Origin: Sphagnum compactum
Taxonomy: Eukaryota; Bryophyta; Sphagnopsida; Sphagnales
Assembly (NCBI GenBank): GCA_965153455.1
Contig: OZ234501.1
Location: forward strand, 12,400,001-12,464,000
Direction of reading: 5' to 3'
Length of the DNA: 64,000 nt
Below, piece by piece: positions 13,290-23,947 of this stretch; the stretch's first letter is position 1; each line of letters opens with the position of its first letter. The notes beneath the pieces are model-generated. The model ran no database searches. It had not been told where the DNA came from and saw nothing but the letters and a program-made list of their open reading frames with translations. Made by a program: the position numbers and the translations under genes.

Positions 13290-14030
13290 GCCCAATAGTG
13301 AATAAAAGTATAAAATTTAAATACATTATAAAGAAGTAATTAAATAAATTTTAAATAAAATATAAATAATCTTCTTACTTAAAAATTGCAAGTGAATAAA
13401 AGATATTCTATATATTAAAGAAAATCTAAATGTAAAAAAGGGAAAATTGATTAGCAATAACTTAGAAAGTAAATAGTGAAAAAATATATAAAAACAAAAT
13501 AAAAAGTAGTCAAATTATGAAAACATAATAATAATACCGAATATTAATAATTAAAGTTACTCATTCCTCACATTGGAATTTCTAGACTAGTAAAGTCAAA
13601 ATTATAAATATTTGTGAATTGTTAAAAATCCAAAAAAAAATTCAATAGTGAATTAATTTAATTGATTAAAAAATCAGCTTATAACATAAAAATTACTAAA
13701 TAACTTGTAAATAAAATATAAATAATTGTCTCTTGCTTAAAACTTCAAGTGAATAAAGAAATTTATATATATTAAAATAAATTTTAATTTAAAAATTTAA
13801 AAAATACCATTAAATACAAAGAAAATAATGAGAAATATATTTTCAAAAAAGTCGAATTGTGACAACAAAATAAAAAGCAATTAGTTCAAAATTAATTAGT
13901 TAATATCATAAAATTAACTAAATAAATTTTTAAAAAATAATTTACCTTACTTAAAAATTTCAAGTAAATTAAAAATTGTATATATACTTATTACATTTAA
14001 ATAACATCAAATTAATTAAAAAATACCCCC
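13290..14030 (+). repeat. Very AT-rich degenerate repeat region
   Basis: Phrases such as TAAATAAAATATAAATAAT and CAAGTGAATAAA recur near 13350-13390, 13700-13750 and 13920-13975, suggesting about three diverged copies of a 220-360 base unit. The extreme AT content makes the alignment uncertain. Confidence 0.4.
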
Positions 14031-14128
14031 CTTCCCCCACCCCAAACCATCTTATTATAATAAATGGATATTGATAAAAACTTAAGTAAAATTGGTTTTA
14101 AAAGAAAATTACCAACTTCCATTATGCT

Positions 14129-14597
14129 ATTGGTGACTATCTTTTTGATGTCATAATATGTTTGCTAAAATATGTAATAAATTTAGAAGAGCTTCGCAAA
14201 AATAGTGTGGTTCATTTACAACAATGTTTAACACTCAGGACATTAGAAGCATTGGATTGTCCTACATGAATTAAGTTATGAATTCTTACATGATCCACGT
14301 CATGGACAATCAATTAATGAACAAACCTATAGATATATAATGTCAAAATCTACAATTAGTGATGGATTGTGGGGTGATTTCACTGCTATGTATTGGTTAC
14401 CAAGATATCTAAAACATCCAATTCATGTTTGGAATAGAAACAATGGACAATTAATGGCAAGAGTAAGAGATCAATATGCCATTGTAATTTTAAATATAAT
14501 ATATGGAAATAATCATTTTGAACCTACAAATAAATGTAATAATGTTACTAATTTCCCAATTATTTCCAACCATGATGCATGTAACAATATAGTTTAA
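14129..14597 (+). pseudogene. OTU-type cysteine protease relic, inactivated
   Basis: OTU proteases remove ubiquitin and occur both as host deubiquitinases and as domains inside transposons, including some Helitrons. Here the plus strand reads YAIGDYLFDVIICLL..LEELRKNSV..LQQCLTL, meets a stop, and continues after a frameshift near 14270 as EFLHDPRHGQ..YIMSK, GLWGDF, PIHVWNRNNGQL and IIYGNNHFEP. The last motif carries the conserved His region of the family. The catalytic-Cys block of OTU proteins (G-[ND]-C-[LF]-[FY]) appears as G-D-Y-L-F, so the nucleophile Cys is replaced by Tyr. Frameshift and lost Cys both indicate a dead copy. Very AT-rich codon use also differs from the host genes. Confidence 0.65.
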
Positions 14598-14766
14598 AAA
14601 CTAAATTAAATATAAAAGGGAAAATATACAATGATTTTAAAAATAAAAAACGAGAAAGGTTCACTTGGAATTTTGGATAAATGATACACTATTAAAAATG
14701 GAAAAAACAAATCTCACATGGAATCCACGAGAAATTGCATTAACATTCATCTATTGATATCCACAT

Positions 14767-15141
14767 TTGGATTTATCCATGTCACAAATTAAACGACATC
14801 TAAAACATCTTGATGCTAAAAAAGAAAACACTAATAGAATCAATATTTGTTCAAAAGATAATGAAATAATCTTTCCAAAAAAAAACCAAAATTATTCAAA
14901 TGTTCCATTATATGTACCAATGAATATTGATAAAATACTTGTTAACCATAATATTATAAATAATCAAGTCTTGAATGATAAATTTGGATATTCACAAGCA
15001 CAAATTATTGGAAAAGACAAGGATTCAAAACAAATGAATATTAAGTCGAATATCAATGACAAGCACATTTTTAAATATAAATATGTTATTGAAGACACTG
15101 CAAAATATGTATGTTATTGCAAATTATTCGTGATTTTTTAA
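14767..15141 (+). pseudogene. Unrecognised open frame downstream of the OTU relic
   Basis: A 124-codon plus-strand frame rich in Asn, Lys and Ile begins MDLSMSQIKRHLKHLDAKK. The nearby upstream sequence in the same frame (WNPREIALTFIY) suggests the coding relic extends leftward past a stop. I recognise no family. Position and composition suggest it belongs to the same decayed mobile element as the OTU relic. Confidence 0.3.
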
Positions 15142-15164
15142 AAAATAGTCACAATTAGTAATCT

Positions 15165-15760
15165 ATTATGTCGCACCTAGTGGCCATCGGATGCCATTTT
15201 CTTTTCATGGTATATATTAATGGAAAATAAATTAATAGTATTAAAATAAAATAAATAAATTAAATACTTATTTGGTTTCATAAATTATTATTTTGCCATT
15301 GTTGGATTGGCATGGTGCCCCTTGTTTGCAAGTCAACCATCCTTTTTACTAATGGGAGGATTGACTTATGGATTTCATAATCAATAATAAATTTTGTTGC
15401 ACCTAGTGACCATAGGTGAAACCCTCCTTTCATGGTATATAATATATTTCCAAATGTATTTGGTGTAGTACATTGAATAACATATTTGGATCCATAAAGA
15501 AGTCTATTGCCATTGTTGGATTGGCATCGTGCCCCTTATTTGAAAGTCAATAATCGTTTTTACTATTGGGAGCTTTCATAATCAATAATAAATTATGTTG
15601 CACCTGGTGGCCACCAGGTGAAACCTTCCTTTCGTGGTATAAATATTTCCAAATATATTTGGTGTAATATAAGTAACATATTTGGATCCATAAAGAAGTC
15701 TATTGCCAATGTTAAATTGGCATGGTGTCCCTTGTCATATTTACGTTGACATATTTTGAA
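15165..15760 (+). repeat. Tandem repeat, units 226 and 201 bases
   Basis: The phrase GCACCTAGTGGCCA / GCACCTAGTGACCA / GCACCTGGTGGCCA occurs at 15173, 15399 and 15600. Each is followed by CATGGTATA (or CGTGGTATA), AAATATATTTGGTG-like sequence and TTGGATTGGCATGGTGCCCC-like text. Two full units and a partial third are visible. A related fragment, GGTGGCCACTAGGTGGA, follows at about 15793. Confidence 0.75.
15601..15620. repeat. Perfect 20-base palindrome
   Basis: CACCTGGTGGCCACCAGGTG equals its own reverse complement. The equivalent positions in the other tandem units are imperfect palindromes, so the symmetry is complete only in this copy. Confidence 0.95.
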
Positions 15761-17974
15761 ACAACATTCATGCATAAAATGATCACAAAATTTGGTGGCC
15801 ACTAGGTGGAGTCCACCCCATCCACCAAGATGCATAAAGTCCTAAATTAAGAATTTAGTTTTAAATTAATTAAATATTGTTTCACCCTTAGGTCATAACT
15901 AAATAACACGCACCTTAGTAATCCCGCTACCCCTTGAAAGCGTATGACAACTTAACCAAAATGCAATATGTGCAACCTAATAAACATAAGTGGAAATGCA
16001 CAAATCATGCAACACAAATCTCCACTTTTGTGATTCCCGCATAGAAATCACGACAAGTATTCAAATCCTCCACCATCATTGATGGTGCAGCACTCCACCA
16101 CCTATAAGGTGCAAAAAATATAACTCACTAGCACAATGCTAAACCACCGAATGTTTAGTACAAAAAAATTGGCCACAAACCACCTTGCACCTTGGAATGA
16201 ACCTCCAAAAATTTATATCTCCAAGTGATTAGAAAAATCTCATGAAGGAAGTGATCTTCACAAGGAATTCACTAATGTAGAGAGCTTTAAATTCTACCTT
16301 TGTATAGGTGAGAATTGAATTCCTAAAAACTAAATGGCAAATAATTCCTCAAATGCCAAACCACCCTCTAGCCTCCAAAACTTTTGCAACTTCACATGCA
16401 TGTAACTCTCCTTTCCAGAAACTCAACAATGCAAATGATTGTCAATATGGCTCTGTATGAATTTCCAAAGAAATTCAAAATGAAAATTCAAATGAATTAA
16501 AAATTAATTTTTTGTTTGGTTATAGGGGTCAAATTGTTTGGTGTACACTCATAGGTGGGCTATTTGCTAACTAGCTTACCCACATGATCATTAACCCATG
16601 TTCACCCACTACCTACCCATGGCCAGATGGATGAAATTTTTTAGTTGGATGAAAAATGAAAATAAAATAAAATGATGGCTAGTTTGGATTGGTGCCGAAC
16701 ATGCGCCCTAGATTTAAAAAATCAGAAAAAATGAAAAATAAAAAGGGGAGCCCCAAATTGGAACCACCCTCGAACCCCTTTATCCTGAGCTAACCAGGCT
16801 TTGTGAACTTTCATTTGTGCTTAAACCTCGAAGGTTTGGAAGAAAGTTTAAGCTCCCAACAATGGTAGTTAAAGCTCAGCTTTCTCCACTGCCCCCACCC
16901 TGCCTATTTTCTTTTTTTTTTCCCTTTTTATCTTCTTTCTCGTTTTCCTTTTCCTTTTCCTTCTCTTCCTCTTATTCTCCTTCTCTTCTTCTTCTCCTTT
17001 TTACCACCCATAACCAAAACCATAACAAAGAAGAAAATAACACAATGAGGGAACTCCCCCACTTTTGCTTTTACAAATGGTCACCAAAAACAAAAAAATA
17101 AAGACGAGGAGGGGACCTCCCTGCCCCCTCCTCGTTGTTGGGCTATTATAAGCACCGTGGCCTTCCGCCAACAACAACAAGAAGGCCCATGTCCCTCCTT
17201 TTGCCCGAACTGCTATAGTAGCAAAACAGTTGCAGTTGTTTTTTATGGCGCAACAATGCAACAATGGGAGGGCCTTCGTCTTTCTTGGATGATGCCAACA
17301 TGTAAGGAAGGCGTGAGAGCTCCAAGCTCTTGGCGCTCATAGCTGGTTGCAACGGTGGGTTTATTCCTACTGCTTACCTCCTTTCCATGTTTTAGGGTAC
17401 CCAAGCCTAATTAGGGTTCAACTCCCCATGGAGTATTTGAAAATAATCACCCAAAAACCTTGTAAAATCATTGTTTAAGTAGACTGAAACACAAACGAAT
17501 GGTTGTCATAACCCAAACAAAATTCTTGCAAAAACCAATTTGTAACAACATAAACAAAACAAAACAACCCAACACTTGTTAACCAAATCATGTGCATAAC
17601 ACACACAAAACAAAACCAAAATTTAGTGCTAAACAAATCTAGCTGAATTGCAACACAAAAACAACTAGCTAAAACTTTTGGTGATTCAAAATATGATTCA
17701 CTTGCAACAAGCAAGAATCCAAGCCCAAAACATATAAATAACAAAAACCATGAATTAATTAAAATTGCAGAACACAAGAAAAACATGTAAACATGAAAAC
17801 ACTATGCCTTGGAATCTCAAATCACCAAAAATGATTTGAGATCACACAACTTGGGATTTTATCCCATCAAAAAATATCTTGAACCATGTTCACAATTGAA
17901 CTCGTTCAAAATAAAACTAATCAACTTAATTAACCTAATTTATCCCTAACTAAGTGGGATTTAACTGAGCAAGT
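15761..17974. other. Intergenic, with pyrimidine tract and short hairpins
   Basis: No gene is recognised. It includes a long C/T-rich tract at about 16905-17002, an 11-base inverted repeat (ACGAGGAGGGG and its complement, 17104-17135) and a 10-base inverted repeat (TCTCAAATCA, 17815-17841). The GC-richer segment 17050-17400 may be a retroelement remnant. Confidence 0.5.
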
Positions 17975-18479
17975 AAACTAACACACCTGACAACCTAAAG
18001 GTCATTTAGGGGCCTACCTAGGTTATGGCCTATGTAAGATAAGGTTTATCAAAAGCTTACATCAGACGTTACATAATGACTTGTTAGGTTGTTAAATAGG
18101 GGCTACTTAAGGACCTACCTAAAAGAATTACATGGCTATGAGTCAACCCTAGGTAACCCCTTAAATAGCCCCTAGGGTTCCTTTAACCCTAAAAAATCCC
18201 TAGTTAGCCTCATATTAAGTTTTATTTAACCCACTAAATAGCCTTTAGGTATCCCATAAGTTAGGGGCCCCTAGGTGTCCCCTTAAATAACCTTAGGTAA
18301 ACCCCTGAGTAGGTCCTATATATGTATCCTTCTCAATAATCTTAAGCATCTCATAACATAAGTAAGCTTTTAGATGTCTCTCTAGGTAAGTTTTTGATAG
18401 TTCTTAAGTAGCCCCTTAGGTAGATTTTATGTAATTCTTTAATGGCCCTTAAGTAACCCATAACTCATCTAAGCCTTTA
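17975..18479 (+). repeat. Degenerate CCTTA/TAGGT-rich minisatellite, left part
   Basis: Short words such as CCCTTAAATAGCC, CCTAGGTA, TTAGGT and CCCCTAGG recur at irregular spacing of roughly 15-25 bases. The same texture resumes at 19302 after the solo LTR, so it was one array before the insertion. It is not a canonical telomere repeat, although CCCTAAA occurs within it. Confidence 0.65.
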
Positions 18480-19301
18480 TGACGCGCTCCCAAGTCCCTA
18501 GTTAGTCCCAAGATGGGGCTAACTTGTTCAAGTTGCGGAAAAGTGAAGGACTCGGGGCACGCTGCCAGCCTTCAGCACTAAAAGGGGTGGAGGGGCGTGC
18601 TGAAGCCTCGGGATGGGACTAGGAAGAGTGACAAGCTTACTTACTTACTCGAACCTACATCAAAACCAACCAACAAGTTGGTTAGTTCACTTTCTGGATC
18701 AACCTTGGTGCTAAGACAAGCCACGGGCAACTCTAGACTCACAAGACTCACCACGGCCCGTACTCGGGGGAAGCCACCACCTTCCCCCATATAGTATTCT
18801 CTGCGTTCGCCCGCGGCACCCGCATCCAAATGGTTTTTTGTCTTGGGACTCCCAAGGAGGAGTCCCGAAATTGTCCCGGTTTGGACTCCCGGGACTTTGG
18901 AAGCTCATAGCTCCCAGCTCAGACCTTCGATTGGGATGAGGTCTAAAGCAATCTTGTAGCTCTCCTCAAGAGCTCTTCAATGGTGTGTCGCACTTCACCT
19001 GCGCACACCGGGATCGGGTCGATTCCCGACTTTTAGTGGTCGGGAGTCAAACTGCCAGTTTGACTCCCGGCTCTTCTTTCGAGCATAACTTGTGCTGAAA
19101 ATGTCCAAATGGCTCATGCGAGGCCATTTTCGACATCTACACTTCAAGACCTTTCCAATGATATAAAAAACACCTCAATGCGAGGTGTTTTGATCCCTAA
19201 AATCAAGCTCTGAATTTTCTGGAGTCCCGGAGGACTCCAAGTTCCCACTTTCGGGAGTGTGAGTCTCATCTTCACACTTGCCTCAAAGTGGGGTTGTGAC
19301 A
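18480..19301 (+). mobile_element. Solo LTR, copy 1 (822 bases)
   Basis: The element starts TGACGCGCTCC and ends GGTTGTGACA, giving the TG...CA termini of a retrotransposon LTR. It matches the element at 59629-60447 along its whole length in the same orientation. The flanks CTTTA (18475-18479) and CCTTA (19302-19306) are a five-base target duplication with one change. A TATA-like CCATATAGTAT lies at about 18788. A 14-base inverted repeat (arms CGGGAGTCAAACTG, one-base spacer) lies at 19041-19069. No internal retroelement sequence adjoins it, so it is a solo LTR. Strand is arbitrary. Confidence 0.82.
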
Positions 19302-19560
19302 CCTTAGGTGTCTCCTTACATAGTCTCTCGATAGGCTCTAGGTGATCCCCTAAATAACCATTAAGTTTATTCCATAACCTAGGTGTCCTCCTAGGTAGTT
19401 CCCCTTATATAAGTTTTTGATAGACCCTATCCTAGATAGCCCCCAAGTGAATCCCTAGTCAAAATGTCCCTTAGTAAATCTCTAGTTAACTTAGGTAAGT
19501 TTTGTGTAGTCCCCAAGTTCTAAGGTATCTCATAACATAGGTAGGACCTTATGTAAACAC
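19302..19560 (+). repeat. Degenerate CCTTA/TAGGT-rich minisatellite, right part
   Basis: This continues the array interrupted by the solo LTR, with the same words (CCTTAGGTGTC, CTAGGTGATCC, AACCTAGGTGTCC) at irregular spacing. Confidence 0.65.
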
Positions 19561-22500
19561 ATAAAAAAACAAGGCAAAACACATTAAACATGAAAAAAAC
19601 TCAAATCATCTTGAGTTGAGAAAGAAACTTCCTCCTTGGTTATCAATCCTATCTTGCATTTTGACTATCATCTTCAGTTTCAATGAACCCAAAGTTTTAC
19701 TAACTTTGTGGATAACTTTAATCTGCAAAATATGGAATAGGATTGTTTTCATGACATAATACTTTTCAAATTTTGCATATCAATTTGGCCTAAACTATTT
19801 GACCTTCTTCATTATGTGTGGTGGGATATGAAATTCTTCAATTGTAATGTAGGTTTGGAAGAACATTTTTATTATTATGAGAATCTTGCCTAAGTGTTGA
19901 TCATGTGACTATTAGCTATTCTTGTAACAAAATGTAAAAATAAGGAATCAAAATTGTAGATGAACTTGTTTAATGGTATATAAACTGTAATACGTGAATA
20001 AGAAGATAATATATTGTAGCCTTTATTTTGGCGACTTAAGAACATGTTTATATGAAAAAAGTGGAGCCAAAGAAAATAAAGGTTGAATGTGAAGGTACAT
20101 TTAAAAAGGTTTGAAAATGATGATTTTTATATTAAACATTAATGGAGAGACATCCAAATTTGTCGATATACTTAAAACCATGGTCTATGGTGATCTCCCA
20201 TCACCACTCAAAATAAGGGAAAAATGGAGTGCATTTTGTTGTCTTGGTTTAATGTCATTTCAAGCACAACTTTTTATATTAATTAGGTCAATATTAGATT
20301 TCATAAAGAACAAATTTTTTATATATTTTTTATGTAGTTATCATAGCATGCTTATTTTTTTGTTAAGACGGTTTTAGAGGTTGGATTTTATCAAATTTGA
20401 AATTTGGAAATGATAACAAACTTTTCTCTAGCTTCAATGTTGTTTATCACATGCTTATGTATGTGATTAAGGCCACTATTAGATGTCTATTGTAATGTGA
20501 TTCAAACTTTAGTCACAACTCTCACCTCTAGGGATTCTTGAAAAATCATGAAGTGCAAGATAGGGAACTATTTTAAGAGTCTGTGAGTTTATACTTTTGG
20601 CTTTCTCACATCCCATATATTAAAATGAATTCCTCATTTTATTTGTCCTCTTGTCAAGTCTAACACTTGCTTTCAAGTTATTATAATCACTTTTTAGGTT
20701 CAGTGGTAATTAAATTATTTATAAAAATGTCAATTTTCTTAGAAATTATCCATTTGAAATGTCAAAATTTAAGGAAATTATTACCCTAGTCCCTTGAATG
20801 TCAATTTTACAAACTAGGTTAGTTTTTTGTGATGCCTAAATTTTCTATCACATCATCTAGTTTTCTTCTTTTTATGAGAGAGTAATTAGGCTTTGGGGGT
20901 TGTAAATGTGATGCCTTTGCATGAGGTAGGTGTAAACAAAGTTGAAAAAGAAGGTCTTCAAAGGGAAGAGGGCTATAACTTTCAGACTATAGAGACAAAA
21001 CTTGAGCAAAAAAATTTGAAGGTCAAAGAAAACATAAAGGAGTTGAAATGCAAGTTTTACAAATTGAAACAACTAAATCCATTGTTAAAGCAAAATTGAA
21101 AAGAATAGGTAAACTTGAATCAAGATTGGTCCAACATTGAGAGAATAACTAAAAGAGGAATACTAAGGCCATGCACACAAGAATATCAAAGGAGGGGTTT
21201 TTTAAAAATTGGTGGAACCCAAGATCTTTTTGCCTTAGGCCAATCCACAACTACAATAATTGACAAAAATTGACAAGATTTCTCTATTTTATTGTTTAGT
21301 GGAAGATTATTTCTCCTCATTCTTGCAAAATGCAAAAAATAAATAAATAAATGTTGTAAATGTCCCATTATGTTAGACATTCAAAGTGAAAATAAATTGC
21401 CAAAGAAGCTACCTATATTTATTGCCCAAACTTCATAATTATTTTACTACCAAAGTGAATTTTGAAAAATAAAAGAATTATTTGACATCTGAGTGTTGAC
21501 CCTTCCAAAGGACACTTGCCCAAACTTTTATGGTTGATTCCAAGGCTAGGGTCGCGACATCTATTTAATTCTACGGTGAGAATTATTTATCTAGAGGGCT
21601 TTATGATTGAATTTTTTCAAAAAAATGTGTTTTCCCAATGTAAATTTAAAGTTTGAATGGTCTTTCACCAATGAGAATATTGTTTATGTAAATTTAAAGA
21701 ATGGGAGGTATTTCAACTATACAATTTGTTACCAAATGTGAACTTGAAGTTTAGAGGTATTCAACCCTTCTTGGTTATTGTGGATTCTTCATATGATATG
21801 TGTGTTTGGATTTAATGTTTTTAATATGATGAGAAATGATGTTTCTAATGAATTTGCTTGGATATCATAGGTGTTAATGTGCATTAGTCAATCTTAGGTG
21901 TTGATAGAGTTATAGGGATGTTTGAATTCTTATATTAAATTTTTAACTCCATAATAAACCTTCTTTGGTTCCACTTGTTTGTTTGAATCAAGGTCAATGC
22001 ATAAATTACCTCCACTCCCCCTTGTGGTCACATGTCATGGTTGTGCTTCAAAGAACTTGGGTGTCTCAAATTTATATAATAAAAATAATGTTGTTTGTCT
22101 ATCTATGCCATTCATACCTACCTTTTCCAATCATAACTATCTCACTCCTTTTTTTAATAATTATCTCATTCCTTTCTCCCTACCCACTTACATGGATATG
22201 AAGAAAACAAATTAACATGTGCCTTTTCATGGCTATATTATGTATTTTTAAGCCTACGTATTTAAACCTCTTTTCCCTCCACATGAAAGATGTGACATAA
22301 ATAATGATGAACTATTGGGAACCATATGAGAACATACCCCCCCCAAAAAAAAAACAATTGATTTTGCTCAATTTTGAACTTTGCCCAAAGGGCAAGGCAT
22401 TACACTTGTCGTGATAAATAATTACCAAAACATACCATATGGCAAGTTATGAAACTTGAATAGAATGAATAAGAAAGTTATTGTGACTTGATGATGTATT

Positions 22501-23020
22501 ACATGACTATGGGTGAGATCATGGGATTGGATGTAGCTACTTGGAAGATTTTGAGTGTTGAGGACTTCTGTGGTGGGTTTGTATAAATCAAGGAAACACC
22601 ATAACTCAGTTTTGAGTGATTAGAGAGGAAGATGCATTTCATGTATAAGGTTTGGCAAAACTTCCATTGCATGCTCAATGACCCCTGAGTTTGGTTGCAA
22701 AGCCCCTTGGAATAGATTTCTTTAAAAATGTGTCAAATATTCATGTCCTCTTGTCATTAAAATACCTTCACCTATTGCTTTGTGGATTTGGAGCTCAATG
22801 GAGTTTGGTCATTGGTGTGTGTGAGGCACATATAGTAAGCCGTATGCTCTAATATCGATAATTATTCAAACCCAACATACACCACCAAAATACAACCTCT
22901 CCATTACATCTCAACCTCTCTATTTGAAGATTTTCATTTGCAAGTATGTTGAGTAACCAGATCTGGCCATTGAAGGCAAAATATTGATGTATAACTAACA
23001 TGACAGTGCACAATGAACTT
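19561..23020. other. Intergenic DNA without recognisable genes
   Basis: Only short open frames occur. One at 20893-21099 (Glu/Lys-rich, EKEGLQREEGYNFQTIETKL) looks like part of a coiled coil, but it is too short to name and may be a transposon gag remnant. Nothing else is supported. Confidence 0.5.
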
Positions 23021-23216
23021 AGATTTGAGTGACAACCTTTTAATATACCAGAATTCAAGCAAAAAACTTTGGAATGAGAATGATAACTTTTTATACTCAA
23101 AGTTCACTTTAAGGTATAAGATTTGAGTGGCCACCTTTTCATATTCCAAGATTCAAGAAAAAACTTTAAATGTGAATGAGAACATTGTAAATTCAAAGTT
23201 CTCATTGAGGTATAAG
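23021..23216 (+). repeat. 98-base tandem duplication
   Basis: AGATTTGAGTGACAACCTTT at 23021 is repeated as AGATTTGAGTGGCCACCTTT at 23119. The matches continue through AGATTCAAG-like, AAAACTTT and TCAAAGTTC words to GGTATAAG. Confidence 0.7.
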
Positions 23217-23947
23217 GAGTTGTTTACAGAAGTTCCAATTTACAGAAGCCCTAATTGCTTGTGGCTTGCAAATCAAATTTCAATTTTTTGCAATTGTCAT
23301 TAAACATGTAGCATTCCAAGCTTCAAGTGATGAATTGCTTTGTCTGAGAGAACAAAGCACACCAAATATTACATCATTCTCACAATTCAATCTTAACTGC
23401 AGTGACATGATATGGGCATAACAGACTCATTTGTTTGGAAGTGAATGCTCAGCGGCAGAATAAAAGTACCCATCACACATGAAGTAGAGGTCCTAAACTT
23501 CACACTTGGAATCTATGGCATTTCTGTGGTAAACAGTGGATGTAAATGCTATACTCTTCTAGTGCAAACTACTTTTTACTTCAGGGGTCAAGAATTCCTC
23601 TTGCCAAACACATAAACTATCTACTTCTCTACTACAAAATGTTCACATCATATACACCCTTTGGCATCAAACTGGGGGTGAAATCAAAATCAGTGATTTG
23701 GCCTTCATATATACCGCACTCCACATTTTTTAAGTTGCTTCATTCTACCTTTGACCATAGAATGAGTTGTGTACCACCCAAAATTCCTGTCAATCTCTCA
23801 AACAGAAACAAAACGAAAATACCTCTGACAAAACCCAGAGCACAGAGAAAGGCAATTTGAAACAACCGCTTTCCCCAGTCCTGAACAAAAGAATCATACT
23901 ATACAGTTTCCGTGGCAGTAATGACAGGCCCCTGAATCACAACCGAG
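23217..23947. other. Downstream flank / 3' UTR of the C2orf69-like gene
   Basis: No coding sequence is recognised. The minus-strand gene ends at 23948, so the right part of this stretch is its likely 3' UTR. Confidence 0.5.

Noticed and set aside
17975-18479. Interstitial telomere repeat
   Set aside because: CCCTAAA occurs only sporadically; the array consists of other words at irregular spacing.
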